Both the position numbers and the translations under genes were made by a program. Shown one piece after another: positions 25,665 to 34,219 of a stretch of 56,336 nucleotides of DNA (positions are counted from its first letter, which is position 1; the number at the start of each line of letters is the position of its first letter). This DNA comes from an uncultured Oscillospiraceae bacterium (lineage in GTDB: Bacteria > Bacillota > Clostridia > Oscillospirales > Ruminococcaceae). Location: assembly GCA_900546885.1 (NCBI GenBank), contig UREN01000006.1, positions 1 to 56,336 on the forward strand, in the 5' to 3' direction. The notes under the pieces are model-generated. The model saw only the letters and a program-made list of their open reading frames with translations, did no database searches and was not told the DNA's origin.

Positions 25665-25703
25665 AAAAAGGGAACGGCTGCGCAATTAGCCGTTCCCTTT
25701 TTT
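25665..25703. terminator. Bidirectional terminator between metY and the LysR gene
   Basis: AAAAAGGGAACGGCT (25665-25679) pairs with AGCCGTTCCCTTTTT (25688-25702), 15 bp, loop 8, flanked by A and T runs. It separates the convergent metY and LysR genes. Confidence 0.9.
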
Positions 25704-25781
25704 CTGTGTTCTGTGATATAATCGTTTACATAGTTTACATATCACGTTACATTACGGAATGTCCTGCCCTGTGCGGCGGCC

Positions 25782-26714
25782 TCACTTGATAATGGGCACC
25801 GTCTGCACCAGGTTGGCAATGTCGTTTTGCAGCGCGCGCAAAAAATCCAGCCCCGGCTGGCCAAGCGGCGCTTTGCGAATGGCAATGTCGCGGTAGCAGT
25901 TCTCGGTGCGGCAGGGCTTTTGCACCAGTTCTTCCCGCGCCAGCACTTCGAAGGGCATGGGGCTCACCCACATATAGCAGCCGTGCACGCGGCGCAGAAG
26001 GTCGAACTGGCTGCCGCGCTCGTACACCGCAATGCGGTTGGCGCTGTGCAGCGGGCTGCTGGGCGTCTGCTGTTCGGCGGGAAGCACGGGGGTAAGGTCG
26101 CCGTGCACAATCTCGGGGTATTGGCGCAAAAGATGGTAGGGCACTTCGCCCAGGGCCGCAAGCGGGTGATGCTCACTCATCAAAAGCACCATGGAGTATT
26201 GCCACAGCACCTCTGCGTGCAGGCCGTTCTCGTCGCACAGCGTTTCAAAATAGCCCGCGTGTTTGTCCTGGCAGCGCAGAATGCCCAGCTCGGCCTCACC
26301 GCTGGCCACGGCGTGCAGGATGTCCATGGAATTTGTCTCGCGGTAATCCAGGTCCAGCGCGGTGCCGGTGGCGGAAAGCTGCGCGGCAAAGGCGCTGAAT
26401 GCATTTGAAATATAGCTGGCGCGCGGCGCCGCCATGTGCAGGCGCGCGGCGGGCGCGCCGTCTTTCCGGTACAGCTGGGAAAGGCTCTCTACCTGCGAGA
26501 GGATGCTGCGCGCATAACCCAGAAAATCTTCCCCGGCGCGGGTGGGCTGCACCCCGCGCGCCGTGCGCGAAAACAGCGTTTGGCCCAATTCGGCCTCCAG
26601 CTCTTTGATGCTTTTCGAAAGGTTCGGCTGGCCCATGTACAGGTTTTTGGCCGCCTTGGAAATAGAGCCCACGCGGGCAATTTCCACCGCATATTTCAGT
26701 TGCTGCAAATTCAA
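25782..26714 (-). CDS. LysR-family transcriptional regulator
   Basis: 310-residue regulator. The N-terminal winged HTH (about 1-60) has the LysR pattern QLKYAVEIARVGSISKAAKNL ... QPNLSKSIKELEAELG ... LFSRTARGVQPTRAG. The effector-binding domain (about 90-300) follows. The start is TTG 26714-26712 (encoding MNLQQL), with AAAAGGAG about 10 bases upstream; no in-frame ATG lies nearer. It is divergent from the Fe-alcohol dehydrogenase across a 193-base gap, the usual position for a regulator of its neighbour, so control of that gene is the leading inference. The effector is unknown. Confidence 0.93.
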   Translation of the reverse strand: MNLQQLKYAVEIARVGSISKAAKNLYMGQPNLSKSIKELEAELGQTLFSRTARGVQPTRAGEDFLGYARSILSQVESLSQLYRKDGAPAARLHMAAPRASYISNAFSAFAAQLSATGTALDLDYRETNSMDILHAVASGEAELGILRCQDKHAGYFETLCDENGLHAEVLWQYSMVLLMSEHHPLAALGEVPYHLLRQYPEIVHGDLTPVLPAEQQTPSSPLHSANRIAVYERGSQFDLLRRVHGCYMWVSPMPFEVLAREELVQKPCRTENCYRDIAIRKAPLGQPGLDFLRALQNDIANLVQTVPIIK

Positions 26715-26810
26715 GCTGGCACGCTCCTTTTATAGTGTCGCTTTTAATTCCATGAAAAAAAGGCATAGCCCATATTCCTATTATATATTACCCACACGGC
26801 AAAGGAAAGT

Positions 26811-26883
26811 GATAAAATTTTAACGAAGGCAAAACTCGAGCATTTGCCTCAATTTTATCAAAGGATCGGGGCGGCGCCCCGAT
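26811..26883 (+). promoter_or_regulatory. Structured leader / operator region upstream of the alcohol dehydrogenase
   Basis: Two nested inverted repeats occur here. GATAAAATT (26811-26819) pairs with AATTTTATC (26851-26859) and, inside it, AGGCAAA (26827-26833) with TTTGCCT (26843-26849). A separate hairpin ATCGGGGC (26865-26872)/GCCCCGAT (26876-26883) lies just before the ribosome site. The AT-rich arms could be a LysR-type operator or an RNA structure; I cannot decide which. Confidence 0.5.
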
Positions 26884-26907
26884 GCACCGTAGTGGAGGTT
26901 GTGTACA

Positions 26908-28119
26908 ATGGGACGTTTTACTTTACCGCGTGACCTGTATCATGGCAAGGGTTCTATGGAAGAGCTGAAAAACCTGAAGGGCAGCAAGGCGATGGTCGTT
27001 GTGGGCGGCGGCAGCATGAAGCGCTTTGGCTTCTTGGATAAGGCTGTGGGCTACCTGAAAGAGGCTGGCATGGAAGTGGAACTGTTCGAGAACGTTGAGC
27101 CGGATCCTTCCGTTACCACCGTGATGAAGGGCGCCGAGGCCATGCGCAAATTCCAGCCGGATTGGATTGTGGCCATGGGCGGCGGCAGCCCCATTGACGC
27201 TGCAAAAGCCATGTGGGCGTTCTATGAGTACCCCGAAGTGACGTTTGAGCAGCTGTGCGTGCCGTTCGGCTTCCCCACGCTGCGCCAGAAAGCGCGCTTC
27301 TGCGCCATTCCCTCTACCTCCGGCACTGCCACCGAGGTGACGGCTTTCTCTGTGATCACCGATTATGACAAGGGCATCAAGTATCCTCTGGCCGACTTCA
27401 ATATCACGCCGGACGTTGCCATTGTGGACCCCGAGCTGGCCGAGAAAATGCCCCCGAAGCTGACGGCTCACACCGGTATGGATGCCATGACGCATGCCAT
27501 TGAGGCGTATGTGTCCACCCTGCACTGCAATTATACCGACCCTCTGGCACTGCATGCCATTAAGATGATCCACAACGATTTGAAGAAATCTTATGACGGC
27601 GATATGGACGCGCGCGACCGCATGCACGACGCGCAGTGCCTGGCCGGCATGGCGTTCTCCAACGCGCTGCTGGGCATCGTGCACTCCATGGCGCACAAGA
27701 CGGGCGCCGCTTTCTCTGGCGGCCACATCATCCACGGCGCCGCCAATGCCATGTACCTGCCGAAGGTGATCAAATACAACTCGAAGAACGCTGAGGCTGC
27801 CGAGCGCTATGCCGAAATTGCGAAATTCATCAACCTGCCGGGCAACACCACCGAGGAACTGGTGGATGCTCTGATTGCCGAGCTGCGCGAGATGAACAAG
27901 CAGCTGAACATCCCCCTGGCCATCAAGAATTACGGCGAGGGCGGCGTCATTGCCGACAAGAGCATCATCGACGAGAAAGAGTTCAACGACAAGCTGTCCG
28001 AGGTGGCTGCAAACGCCATCGGCGACGCCTGCACAGGCTCTAACCCCCGTCAGCCCAGCCAGGAAGAAATGGAGAAGCTGCTGCTGGCTGTGTACTATGA
28101 CAAAGAGATCGACTTCTAA
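26908..28119 (+). CDS. Iron-containing (group III) alcohol dehydrogenase
   Basis: NAD(P)H-dependent Fe-alcohol dehydrogenase, 403 residues, reducing aldehydes (for example acetaldehyde or butyraldehyde) in fermentation. The N-terminal nucleotide fold has VVVGGGSMK (30-38) and GGGSPIDAAK (91-100). The iron ligands fit D192 and H196 in GMDAMTHAIEAY, H259 in HSMAH and H273 in GGHIIHG. ATG 26908 follows GTGGAGG. Close in type to butanol dehydrogenases of Clostridia; the exact alcohol is unknown. Divergent from a LysR regulator and followed by a double hairpin and nfnAB, which interconvert NADH, NADPH and ferredoxin and may supply its cofactor. Confidence 0.92.
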   Translation: MGRFTLPRDLYHGKGSMEELKNLKGSKAMVVVGGGSMKRFGFLDKAVGYLKEAGMEVELFENVEPDPSVTTVMKGAEAMRKFQPDWIVAMGGGSPIDAAKAMWAFYEYPEVTFEQLCVPFGFPTLRQKARFCAIPSTSGTATEVTAFSVITDYDKGIKYPLADFNITPDVAIVDPELAEKMPPKLTAHTGMDAMTHAIEAYVSTLHCNYTDPLALHAIKMIHNDLKKSYDGDMDARDRMHDAQCLAGMAFSNALLGIVHSMAHKTGAAFSGGHIIHGAANAMYLPKVIKYNSKNAEAAERYAEIAKFINLPGNTTEELVDALIAELREMNKQLNIPLAIKNYGEGGVIADKSIIDEKEFNDKLSEVAANAIGDACTGSNPRQPSQEEMEKLLLAVYYDKEIDF

Positions 28120-28143
28120 GCAAAACTTCACATGCAAACAAAT

Positions 28144-28229
28144 GCAGGCGGTGGCGGGGCACAGCCCCGCCGCCCTGCTTTGGTTTTCAGGCAAAGAAAG
28201 CGGAGCCGCCGCGGACGGCTTCGCTTTTT
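28144..28229 (+). terminator. Two successive hairpins between the alcohol dehydrogenase and nfnA
   Basis: The first is GCAGGCGGTGGCGGGGC (28144-28160) with GCCCCGCCGCCCTGC (28164-28178), imperfect, then TTTGGTTTT. The second is AAAGCGGAGCCG (28197-28208) with CGGCTTCGCTTT (28216-28227), one G-U pair, then TTC. The pair is probably a terminator after the dehydrogenase gene plus a partial stop before nfnA. Confidence 0.65.
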
Positions 28230-28254
28230 CTGAATAAAGTAAGGAGTGAAGAAC

Positions 28255-29097
28255 GTGTATAAAATCCTTGAGAAAAAGGCGCTGAACCCGACTGTGACGA
28301 AGATGGTCGTAGACGCGCCGCTGGTTGCCCACAAGGCGCAGCCCGGCCAGTTCATCATCTTCCGCGCCACCGAGGACGGCGAGCGCATCCCTCTCACCAT
28401 TGCAGATTATGACCGCGAAAAGGGCACGGTCACCATCATCTTCCAAATTGTGGGTGCCGGCACAATGGACCTGAACGCCCTGAACGAAGGCGACTACATT
28501 GTAGATTTTGTGGGCCCGCTTGGCACACCCAGCCATTTGGACGGCCTGAAGAAAGTGGCCGTGGTGGGCGGCGGCGTGGGCTGCGCCATTGCTTACCCCA
28601 CTGCGAAAAAGCTGCACGAGCTGGGCGCCGAAGTGCACAGCGTTGTGGGCTTCCGCTCGAAAGACCTCGTCATTCTGGAACAGGAGTTCGAGGCCGTTTC
28701 CAACCGTGTGGTGAAAATGTCCGACGACGGCAGCTGGGGCGAAAAGGGCCTTGTGACAAATGCACTGGAGGCCCTGATCAAAGAGGGCAACCAGTATGAT
28801 GAAGTGATTGCCATTGGCCCGCTGGTGATGATGAAATTCGTGTGCAAGCTCACCAAAGAATACGGCATTAAAACCACGGTTTCTATGAACCCCATCATGA
28901 TCGATGGCACCGGCATGTGCGGCGGCTGCCGCCTGACGGTGGGCGGCAAAACAAAGTTCGCCTGTGTGGACGGCCCCGATTTCGACGGCCATGAGGTGGA
29001 TTTTGACGAGGCCATGCACCGCGGCAGCATGTACCGCGATTTTGAGGCCCACGCCCGCGAGGCAGAGTGCAATCTGCTGAAAAAGGAGGTTGAGTAA
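28255..29097 (+). CDS. nfnA: NfnA-like ferredoxin:NADP+ oxidoreductase subunit (FAD, 2Fe-2S)
   Basis: Small subunit of the NADH-dependent reduced ferredoxin:NADP+ oxidoreductase, 280 residues. N-terminal FAD-binding barrel (QPGQFIIF and ERIPLTIAD), NAD-binding part VAVVGGGVGCAIAYP (101-115) and, near the C-terminus, the 2Fe-2S site DGTGMCGGC...FAC (D217, C222, C225, C237), matching the Asp plus three-Cys coordination known in NfnA. The start is GTG 28255, 8 bases past AAGGAG (28241-28246); the in-frame GTG at 28246 overlaps that site. NfnB begins 2 bases after the stop. The same fold occurs as sulfide dehydrogenase subunit B, but the pairing here favours Nfn. Confidence 0.88.
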   Translation: MYKILEKKALNPTVTKMVVDAPLVAHKAQPGQFIIFRATEDGERIPLTIADYDREKGTVTIIFQIVGAGTMDLNALNEGDYIVDFVGPLGTPSHLDGLKKVAVVGGGVGCAIAYPTAKKLHELGAEVHSVVGFRSKDLVILEQEFEAVSNRVVKMSDDGSWGEKGLVTNALEALIKEGNQYDEVIAIGPLVMMKFVCKLTKEYGIKTTVSMNPIMIDGTGMCGGCRLTVGGKTKFACVDGPDFDGHEVDFDEAMHRGSMYRDFEAHAREAECNLLKKEVE

Positions 29098-29098
29098 G

Positions 29099-30493
29099 AT
29101 GCCGAATATGGACCCGAAAAAGTGCCCCATGCCCGTGCAGGACCCTGAGGTGCGCAACAAAAACTTTTCCGAGGTGGCTTTGGGCTATACGCCCGAGATG
29201 GCGGTAAACGAGGCCAAGCGCTGCCTGCACTGCAAAAACAAGCCGTGTGTGTCCGGCTGCCCGGTTGGCATTGATATTCCCGGCTTCATTGCCAAGGTGG
29301 CAGAGGAAGATTTCGAGGGAGCCTATGAGGTGCTTTCCGCCTCTTCTGCGCTGCCCGCCGTGTGCGGCCGCGTGTGCCCGCAGGAGAACCAGTGCGAGGG
29401 CAAGTGCGTGCGCGGCATCAAGACAGAATCTGTGGGCATTGGCCGTCTGGAGCGCTTTGTGGCCGACTGGCACCGCGAGCACTTCCATGGCGAGCCCAAA
29501 ATGCCGGTTTCCAATGGCCACAAGGTGGCTGTTATCGGCTCGGGCCCTTCCGGCCTGACGGCTGCGGGCGACCTTGCCAAAATGGGCTATAAGGTAACCG
29601 TGTACGAGGCCCTGCACACGCCCGGCGGCGTGCTGGTGTACGGCATCCCCGAATTCCGTCTTCCCAAGGAGATCGTCCGTCAGGAGATTGACGGCCTGAA
29701 GAAAATTGGCGTGGATGTAGAGACGAACGTGGTGATTGGCCGCACGCTCACCATCGACGAGCTGTTCGAAATGGGCAACGAGGCCGTGTTTATCGGCAGC
29801 GGCGCGGGCCTGCCCCGCTTTATGGGCATTCCGGGCGAAAGCCTGAACGGCGTATACTCTGCCAACGAGTTCCTCACCCGCATCAACCTGATGAAAGCCT
29901 ACAAAGAGGGCTCGAAAACGCCCATCCAGCACGCAAAGAACGTGGCCGTGGTGGGCGGCGGCAACGTGGCTATGGACGCCGCGCGCTGCGCAAAACGCCT
30001 GGGCGCCGAAAACGTGTACATTGTGTACCGCCGCGGCATGGAAGAGTTGCCCGCCCGTAAGGAAGAGGTAGAGCACGCCGTGGAAGAGGGCATCATCTTC
30101 AAGACGCTTTCCAACCCCATCGAGGTGCTGGACGATGGCAAGGGCTATGTGAAAGGCATGGTGTGCCAGGAGATGGAACTGGGCGAGCCCGACGCCTCCG
30201 GCCGCCGCCGCCCTGTGGCAAAAGAGGGCTGCACCTTTACGCTGGATGTGGACTGCATGATCATGTCCATCGGCACCAGCCCCAACCCCCTCATCCGTTC
30301 CACCACGCCGGGGCTTGAGACGAACAGCCACGGCTGCATCATCACCAATGGCGACGACGGCCTCACCACCCGTGAGGCAGTGTATGCCGGCGGCGACGCG
30401 GTGACGGGCGCAGCCACGGTTATTTTGGCCATGGGCGCGGGCAAACACGCGGCAAAGGCCATTGACGAGTACATCAAAAGCAAAGCAAACTGA
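29099..30493 (+). CDS. nfnB: NfnB / GltA-type NADPH-dependent oxidoreductase subunit
   Basis: Large subunit of the bifurcating transhydrogenase, 464 residues, similar to the small subunit of glutamate synthase. N-terminal Fe-S domain with eight cysteines in two four-Cys sets: C42, C45, C50, C54 and C89, C93, C99, C103. Then a FAD fold VAVIGSGPSGLTAAGDLA and an NADPH fold VAVVGGGNVAMDAARCA. The start is ATG 29099, 9 bases past AAGGAGG inside the end of nfnA. With NfnA it couples NADH and reduced ferredoxin oxidation to NADP+ reduction. No large glutamate synthase subunit is adjacent, which supports Nfn over GltD. Confidence 0.88.
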   Translation: MPNMDPKKCPMPVQDPEVRNKNFSEVALGYTPEMAVNEAKRCLHCKNKPCVSGCPVGIDIPGFIAKVAEEDFEGAYEVLSASSALPAVCGRVCPQENQCEGKCVRGIKTESVGIGRLERFVADWHREHFHGEPKMPVSNGHKVAVIGSGPSGLTAAGDLAKMGYKVTVYEALHTPGGVLVYGIPEFRLPKEIVRQEIDGLKKIGVDVETNVVIGRTLTIDELFEMGNEAVFIGSGAGLPRFMGIPGESLNGVYSANEFLTRINLMKAYKEGSKTPIQHAKNVAVVGGGNVAMDAARCAKRLGAENVYIVYRRGMEELPARKEEVEHAVEEGIIFKTLSNPIEVLDDGKGYVKGMVCQEMELGEPDASGRRRPVAKEGCTFTLDVDCMIMSIGTSPNPLIRSTTPGLETNSHGCIITNGDDGLTTREAVYAGGDAVTGAATVILAMGAGKHAAKAIDEYIKSKAN

Positions 30494-30522
30494 AACCGGC
30501 GCGGCAAACGCCGCTTTCTGCG

Positions 30523-30559
30523 GGGCCCCGGCTGCTTGTGCAGCCGGGGCCCTGTTTTT
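30523..30559 (+). terminator. Intrinsic terminator after nfnB
   Basis: A perfect 13-bp stem GGGCCCCGGCTGC (30523-30535) with its complement (30540-30552), loop TTGT, then TG and five Ts. Confidence 0.92.
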
Positions 30560-30645
30560 GTCCCGCGGCATCTGTTTTGCCTGAAAGGGCAAAGAGCAGT
30601 GGTGCAGCGGCGGCGCAAAATCAGGCGCGGCACGCCACGTTTTCC

Positions 30646-30674
30646 TTCCACTTTGTGCGCGGGTGTGCTATACT
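30646..30674 (+). promoter_or_regulatory. Promoter of the murD unit
   Basis: TATACT (30669-30674) with an extended -10 TG at 30666-30667 and a weak -35 TTCCAC (30646-30651), 17-base spacer. A start near 30680 leaves a leader of about 35 bases and excludes the upstream in-frame GTG 30663 as the murD start. Confidence 0.6.
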
Positions 30675-30713
30675 AAAAACGATTCTGCAAGTGGGAAAGG
30701 TGCGGGCTTTAGA

Positions 30714-32159
30714 ATGAAGCAGTCAGCAGGCAAATTTTACAACAACCTGAAGGGCAAGCGCGTTGCGTTTATCGGCGCAGGCGTCAGCCACCGGGAATGC
30801 ATTGAGGTGTTTGCCAAAAAAGGCGCCGTTGTGACGCTGTGCGATAAAAAGCCGGATGTGAACGCCTTTGGCGCATACGGCGAAACGCTGAAGCAGCTGG
30901 GCGTTCGCCTTTCGCTGGGCGAACATTACCTGGACGGCCTGGCCGGGCAGGATATCATTATGCGCACGCCGGGGTTTGAATATTTTACGCCGGAATTGCA
31001 GGCCGCAAAAGCGGCGGGCAGCGAAGTGACCAGCGAGATGGAACTGTTTTTTGAGCTGTGCCCCTGTGAAAAGGTGGCGGTGACAGGGTCGGACGGGAAG
31101 ACCACCACCACCACGCTGATTGCCGAAATGCTGAAGGCAGCCGGGCGCACCGTGCATCTGGGCGGAAACCTGGGCCGCGCATTGCTGCCAGTGGTGGAAC
31201 AGATTGCGCCCACGGATGTGGCTGTGGTGGAGCTCTCCAGCTTCCAGCTCATCAGCATGCGGGAATCGCCCGATGTGGCCGTGGTGACGAATGTGACGCC
31301 GAACCATCTGGACCATCACAAGGATATGCAGGAATATATCGACGCCAAACGCAACATCCTGCTGTATCAGGCGCCCGGGTCGCGTGCGGTGCTGGGCTAT
31401 GCCAATGACATCACCCGTGCCATGGCGAAAGATGTGAAGGGAAGCTACCTGTGGTTCACGCGCTTTTCCGAGACAGACAACGGCGGCTTTTTGCGCGCCG
31501 ACGGCATGCTGTGTGTGGCAAAGGACGGCGTGGTGACGCCCATTGTGCACAAAAGTGAAGTGGCCCTGCGCGGCGAGCACAACCTGGAAAACCTGCTGGC
31601 CGCATTTTGTGCCGTGTGGGGCATGGTGGATGTGGCTGTGATGGCGCAGGTTGCGCGCAGTTTTCAGGGTGTGGAACACCGCATCGAGCCGGTGCGCACG
31701 CTGAACGGCGTGCAGTGGTTTAACGATTCCATTGCCTCCAGCCCCACGCGCGTGATTGCCGGGCTGCGGGCGTTTAACCAGAAGCTTATTCTTCTGGCGG
31801 GCGGCTCAAACAAGCGCGTCAGCTTTGCGCCGCTTGCGCCAGAGCTGTTGGCGCATGTGAAAACGCTGGTGCTGATCTCAAACCCCGCCGAAAAGGCGGC
31901 CGCCGCCGCGCGGGGCGAAAGCGATTACCAAACTTCGGCAGAGCAGATAGAGGCCGCCGTGCGTGCCGAGCCGGGCTTTGCCGAAAGCGGCATGAACATT
32001 CTGCACGCCGAAAGCATGCAGCAGGCCGTGCGCCTTGCCTATGAGGCAGCCCAGCCTGGCGATATTGTCTCGCTTTCGCCGGCGTGTGCGTCGTTTGACT
32101 TTTACCCCAATTTTGAAGTGCGGGGCCGCCATTATAAGGAACTGGTGAATGCACTGTGA
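30714..32159 (+). CDS. murD: UDP-N-acetylmuramoyl-L-alanine--D-glutamate ligase
   Basis: Cytoplasmic ATP-dependent ligase adding D-Glu to UDP-MurNAc-L-Ala in peptidoglycan precursor synthesis. 481 residues. The N-terminal UDP-binding domain has FIGAGVSH (19-26). The ATPase domain has the Mur loop TGSDGKTTTT (124-133; the second-position N common in MurD is D here) and NHLDHH. The C-terminal domain has FNDSIASSPTR and LSPACASFDFY. The start is ATG 30714, placed by the promoter at 30646; the ribosome site (GAAAGG) is weak and about 13 bases away. The following GNAT gene overlaps its stop (GTGA at 32156-32159). Separate from any visible dcw cluster. Confidence 0.95.
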   Translation: MKQSAGKFYNNLKGKRVAFIGAGVSHRECIEVFAKKGAVVTLCDKKPDVNAFGAYGETLKQLGVRLSLGEHYLDGLAGQDIIMRTPGFEYFTPELQAAKAAGSEVTSEMELFFELCPCEKVAVTGSDGKTTTTTLIAEMLKAAGRTVHLGGNLGRALLPVVEQIAPTDVAVVELSSFQLISMRESPDVAVVTNVTPNHLDHHKDMQEYIDAKRNILLYQAPGSRAVLGYANDITRAMAKDVKGSYLWFTRFSETDNGGFLRADGMLCVAKDGVVTPIVHKSEVALRGEHNLENLLAAFCAVWGMVDVAVMAQVARSFQGVEHRIEPVRTLNGVQWFNDSIASSPTRVIAGLRAFNQKLILLAGGSNKRVSFAPLAPELLAHVKTLVLISNPAEKAAAAARGESDYQTSAEQIEAAVRAEPGFAESGMNILHAESMQQAVRLAYEAAQPGDIVSLSPACASFDFYPNFEVRGRHYKELVNAL

Positions 32160-32893
32160 TCGCGCAGGTGACAAAAGAAACCGAAGCGGAATATTTCCGC
32201 CGCCTGGGGCAGGCGCCGTTTTTTGCCTCTGTGATGCACACGGTGTATGCCTCCTGCGGGGGCAAAGGCGTGCAATGCTATTTGGCAGGGCGGCTTGCGG
32301 CCCTGCAGGTGTGCGGGCAAAGGGCGCTGCTTTGCGGCGAGCCGGAGGATGAAGCCGAGCTTGCCAGCTTTCTTTCGTTTTTGGGCATTGCGCGCCTGAA
32401 AACGCAGGGGTGTTGCCCCAAGGGGTTTACCCCGCATGCGCTGCCGCTGCTGTGCTTTGACGGACGGCGCGCGCCGCCTGTGCCGCCGCTGCCAGCGGGC
32501 ACGCAGTTAGAGCAAGAGCCGTCTTTGCTGGAAGTTTGCCGTATGGAAGGACTGTCGGACGGGACTGTGCCGCCCGACCTGTTCGCGGTGGATGCCGCGG
32601 CGCGGCGCAACCGGGGGCTGGCCGATATCCGTGCCCTTTCTGCTGGCGGGGCGCTTGTGGCCACGGCGGGCGTGTATGCCCTACAGCCATGGGAAGCCTA
32701 TATCGGCGCCGTAGAGACGGTGCCCGCTTTCCGCCGCAGGGGGTGCGCCGGTTACCTGGTAAGCCTGCTGGCACACACCTATGCGCAGCGGCCTGTGCGG
32801 CTGATTTGCGCAGAGGGGCTGGTGCCCTTTTATGCCAAATTGGGCTTTGCGCGCGACGGGCTTTTGTGCGATTGTGTGCGCACCGGGCAGTGA
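32156..32893 (+). CDS. GNAT-family N-acetyltransferase
   Basis: 245 residues. The C-terminal half (about 165-240) has the GNAT acetyl-CoA core: AYIGAVETVPAFRRRGCAGYLV, where RRRGCAG is the Q/RxxGxG/A motif A, and LVPFYAKLGF, the motif B. The N-terminal half (1-120) is divergent and of unknown fold, so this may be a double-GNAT-type protein. Start GTG 32156 overlaps the murD stop by four bases, so translation is coupled. The acceptor is unknown; overlap with murD does not by itself imply a wall role. Confidence 0.85.
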   Translation: MIAQVTKETEAEYFRRLGQAPFFASVMHTVYASCGGKGVQCYLAGRLAALQVCGQRALLCGEPEDEAELASFLSFLGIARLKTQGCCPKGFTPHALPLLCFDGRRAPPVPPLPAGTQLEQEPSLLEVCRMEGLSDGTVPPDLFAVDAAARRNRGLADIRALSAGGALVATAGVYALQPWEAYIGAVETVPAFRRRGCAGYLVSLLAHTYAQRPVRLICAEGLVPFYAKLGFARDGLLCDCVRTGQ

Positions 32894-32950
32894 GGTACGG
32901 TATAGCGGAAAAGATACAAATAGTATAAATTATAAGAGGTATTACATAAA

Positions 32951-34204
32951 GTGATAGAAGAGTTTTATGAACTGAGCCCGCGACTGCTGGAGCTGGACAA
33001 ACAGGCGCGCGGGCTGTGCGCCGGGCAGTTTGCCGCGCTGGAAGAGATTAAAGAATACAACCAGCTGAAAATGCTGCGTGCCTTTACAGACAGCGGTGTG
33101 GGCGGCCAGCACCTGGTGGGCACCACGGGCTACGGGACGGATGACCCCGGCCGCGATAAGCTGGAACAGGTGTTTGCCAAAGCCGTGGGGGCCGAGGCAT
33201 CCCTGTTCCGTCAGAGCTTTCTCTCTGGCACGCACACGCTGAGCGTGGCGCTGTTTGGCGTGCTGCGCCCGGGCGACCGCATGGTGGCTGCGGCGGGCGC
33301 GCCGTACGACACTCTGTTGGGCGTTATTGGCCTGACGGGTGACAAGGGCTGGGGCAGCCTGAAAGAGTGGGGCGTGCAGTATGACGAGGTGCCGCTGCAG
33401 AACGGCAGGCCGGACCTTGCCCTGATTGCACAAAAGTGCAAGGGCGCCAAAATGTGTTATATCCAGCGCAGCAGGGGCTATTCTTCCCGCGATGCGTTGA
33501 GCCTTGCAGATATTGAGGCCATCAGCCGGGCGGCCAAAGACGCCCAGCCGGACATTCTTGTGATGGTGGATAACTGCTATGGTGAGTTTACCCAAAAGAA
33601 AGAACCCACGCAGTGCGGGGCAGACCTGATGGCAGGCAGCCTTATCAAAAACCCCGGCGGCGGCATTGCGCCTACGGGCGGGTACATTGCGGGCCGGGCA
33701 GACCTTGTAGAGAAATGCGCGCACCGGCTTTCGGCCCCCGGTGTGGGCGGCGAGATAGGCTGCACCTTAAATGTGCTGCGCGAGTTGTACCTGGGCCTTT
33801 ACTATGCCCCGGGCGTGGTGTGCGAGGCGCTGAAAACAAGTGTATACACAAGCTGCCTGTTTGAGCTGCTGGGCTATGAAGTGATGCCGCGCTATACCGC
33901 CCCGCGCAACGATATCATTACCAGCGTCAACACCGGCAGCCCGCAGGGCATGGTGGCGCTGTGCGGCGGCGTACAGGCGGGCAGCCCGGTCGATTCCTTT
34001 GCCGCGCCGGAACCCTGCCCCATGCCGGGCTATGAGGATGACGTGATTATGGCGGCGGGCGCGTTTACGCTGGGCTCGTCCATCGAACTGTCGGCCGACG
34101 GCCCGCTGCGCGAGCCGTATACGGTGTATGTGCAGGGCGGGCTGAATTTTGCGGCAGCCCGCGCGGGCGTTCTGCTGGGCGCCCAGCGCATGCTGGAACT
34201 GTGA
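32951..34204 (+). CDS. YnbB-like PLP enzyme (methionine gamma-lyase / 'aluminium resistance' family)
   Basis: PLP-dependent protein of 417 residues, the size of the YnbB family (annotated aluminium resistance or cystathionine beta-lyase-like). Family features are GGQHLVGTTGYGTDDPGRD (about 51-69), VMVDNCYGEF (PLP aspartate in the VDNCYGE block), and the PLP lysine region MAGSLIKNPGGG. The start is GTG 32951; AAGAGG (32934-32939) lies 11 bases upstream, somewhat far. It sits 15 bases before cysS, suggesting a link to sulfur amino acids, but the reaction is not established for this family. Confidence 0.87.
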   Translation: MIEEFYELSPRLLELDKQARGLCAGQFAALEEIKEYNQLKMLRAFTDSGVGGQHLVGTTGYGTDDPGRDKLEQVFAKAVGAEASLFRQSFLSGTHTLSVALFGVLRPGDRMVAAAGAPYDTLLGVIGLTGDKGWGSLKEWGVQYDEVPLQNGRPDLALIAQKCKGAKMCYIQRSRGYSSRDALSLADIEAISRAAKDAQPDILVMVDNCYGEFTQKKEPTQCGADLMAGSLIKNPGGGIAPTGGYIAGRADLVEKCAHRLSAPGVGGEIGCTLNVLRELYLGLYYAPGVVCEALKTSVYTSCLFELLGYEVMPRYTAPRNDIITSVNTGSPQGMVALCGGVQAGSPVDSFAAPEPCPMPGYEDDVIMAAGAFTLGSSIELSADGPLREPYTVYVQGGLNFAAARAGVLLGAQRMLEL

Positions 34205-34219
34205 GAAAGGGGATAAACG

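Noticed and set aside
27000..29160. A 745-codon minus-strand open frame across the alcohol dehydrogenase and nfnA
   Set aside because: Both plus-strand genes are confidently identified; the antisense product has no family features.
28255..30493. Glutamate synthase or sulfide dehydrogenase subunits
   Set aside because: No large GltB-type gene is nearby, and the two genes occur together in the NfnA-NfnB order with matching cofactor sites. Sulfide dehydrogenase remains a minor alternative.
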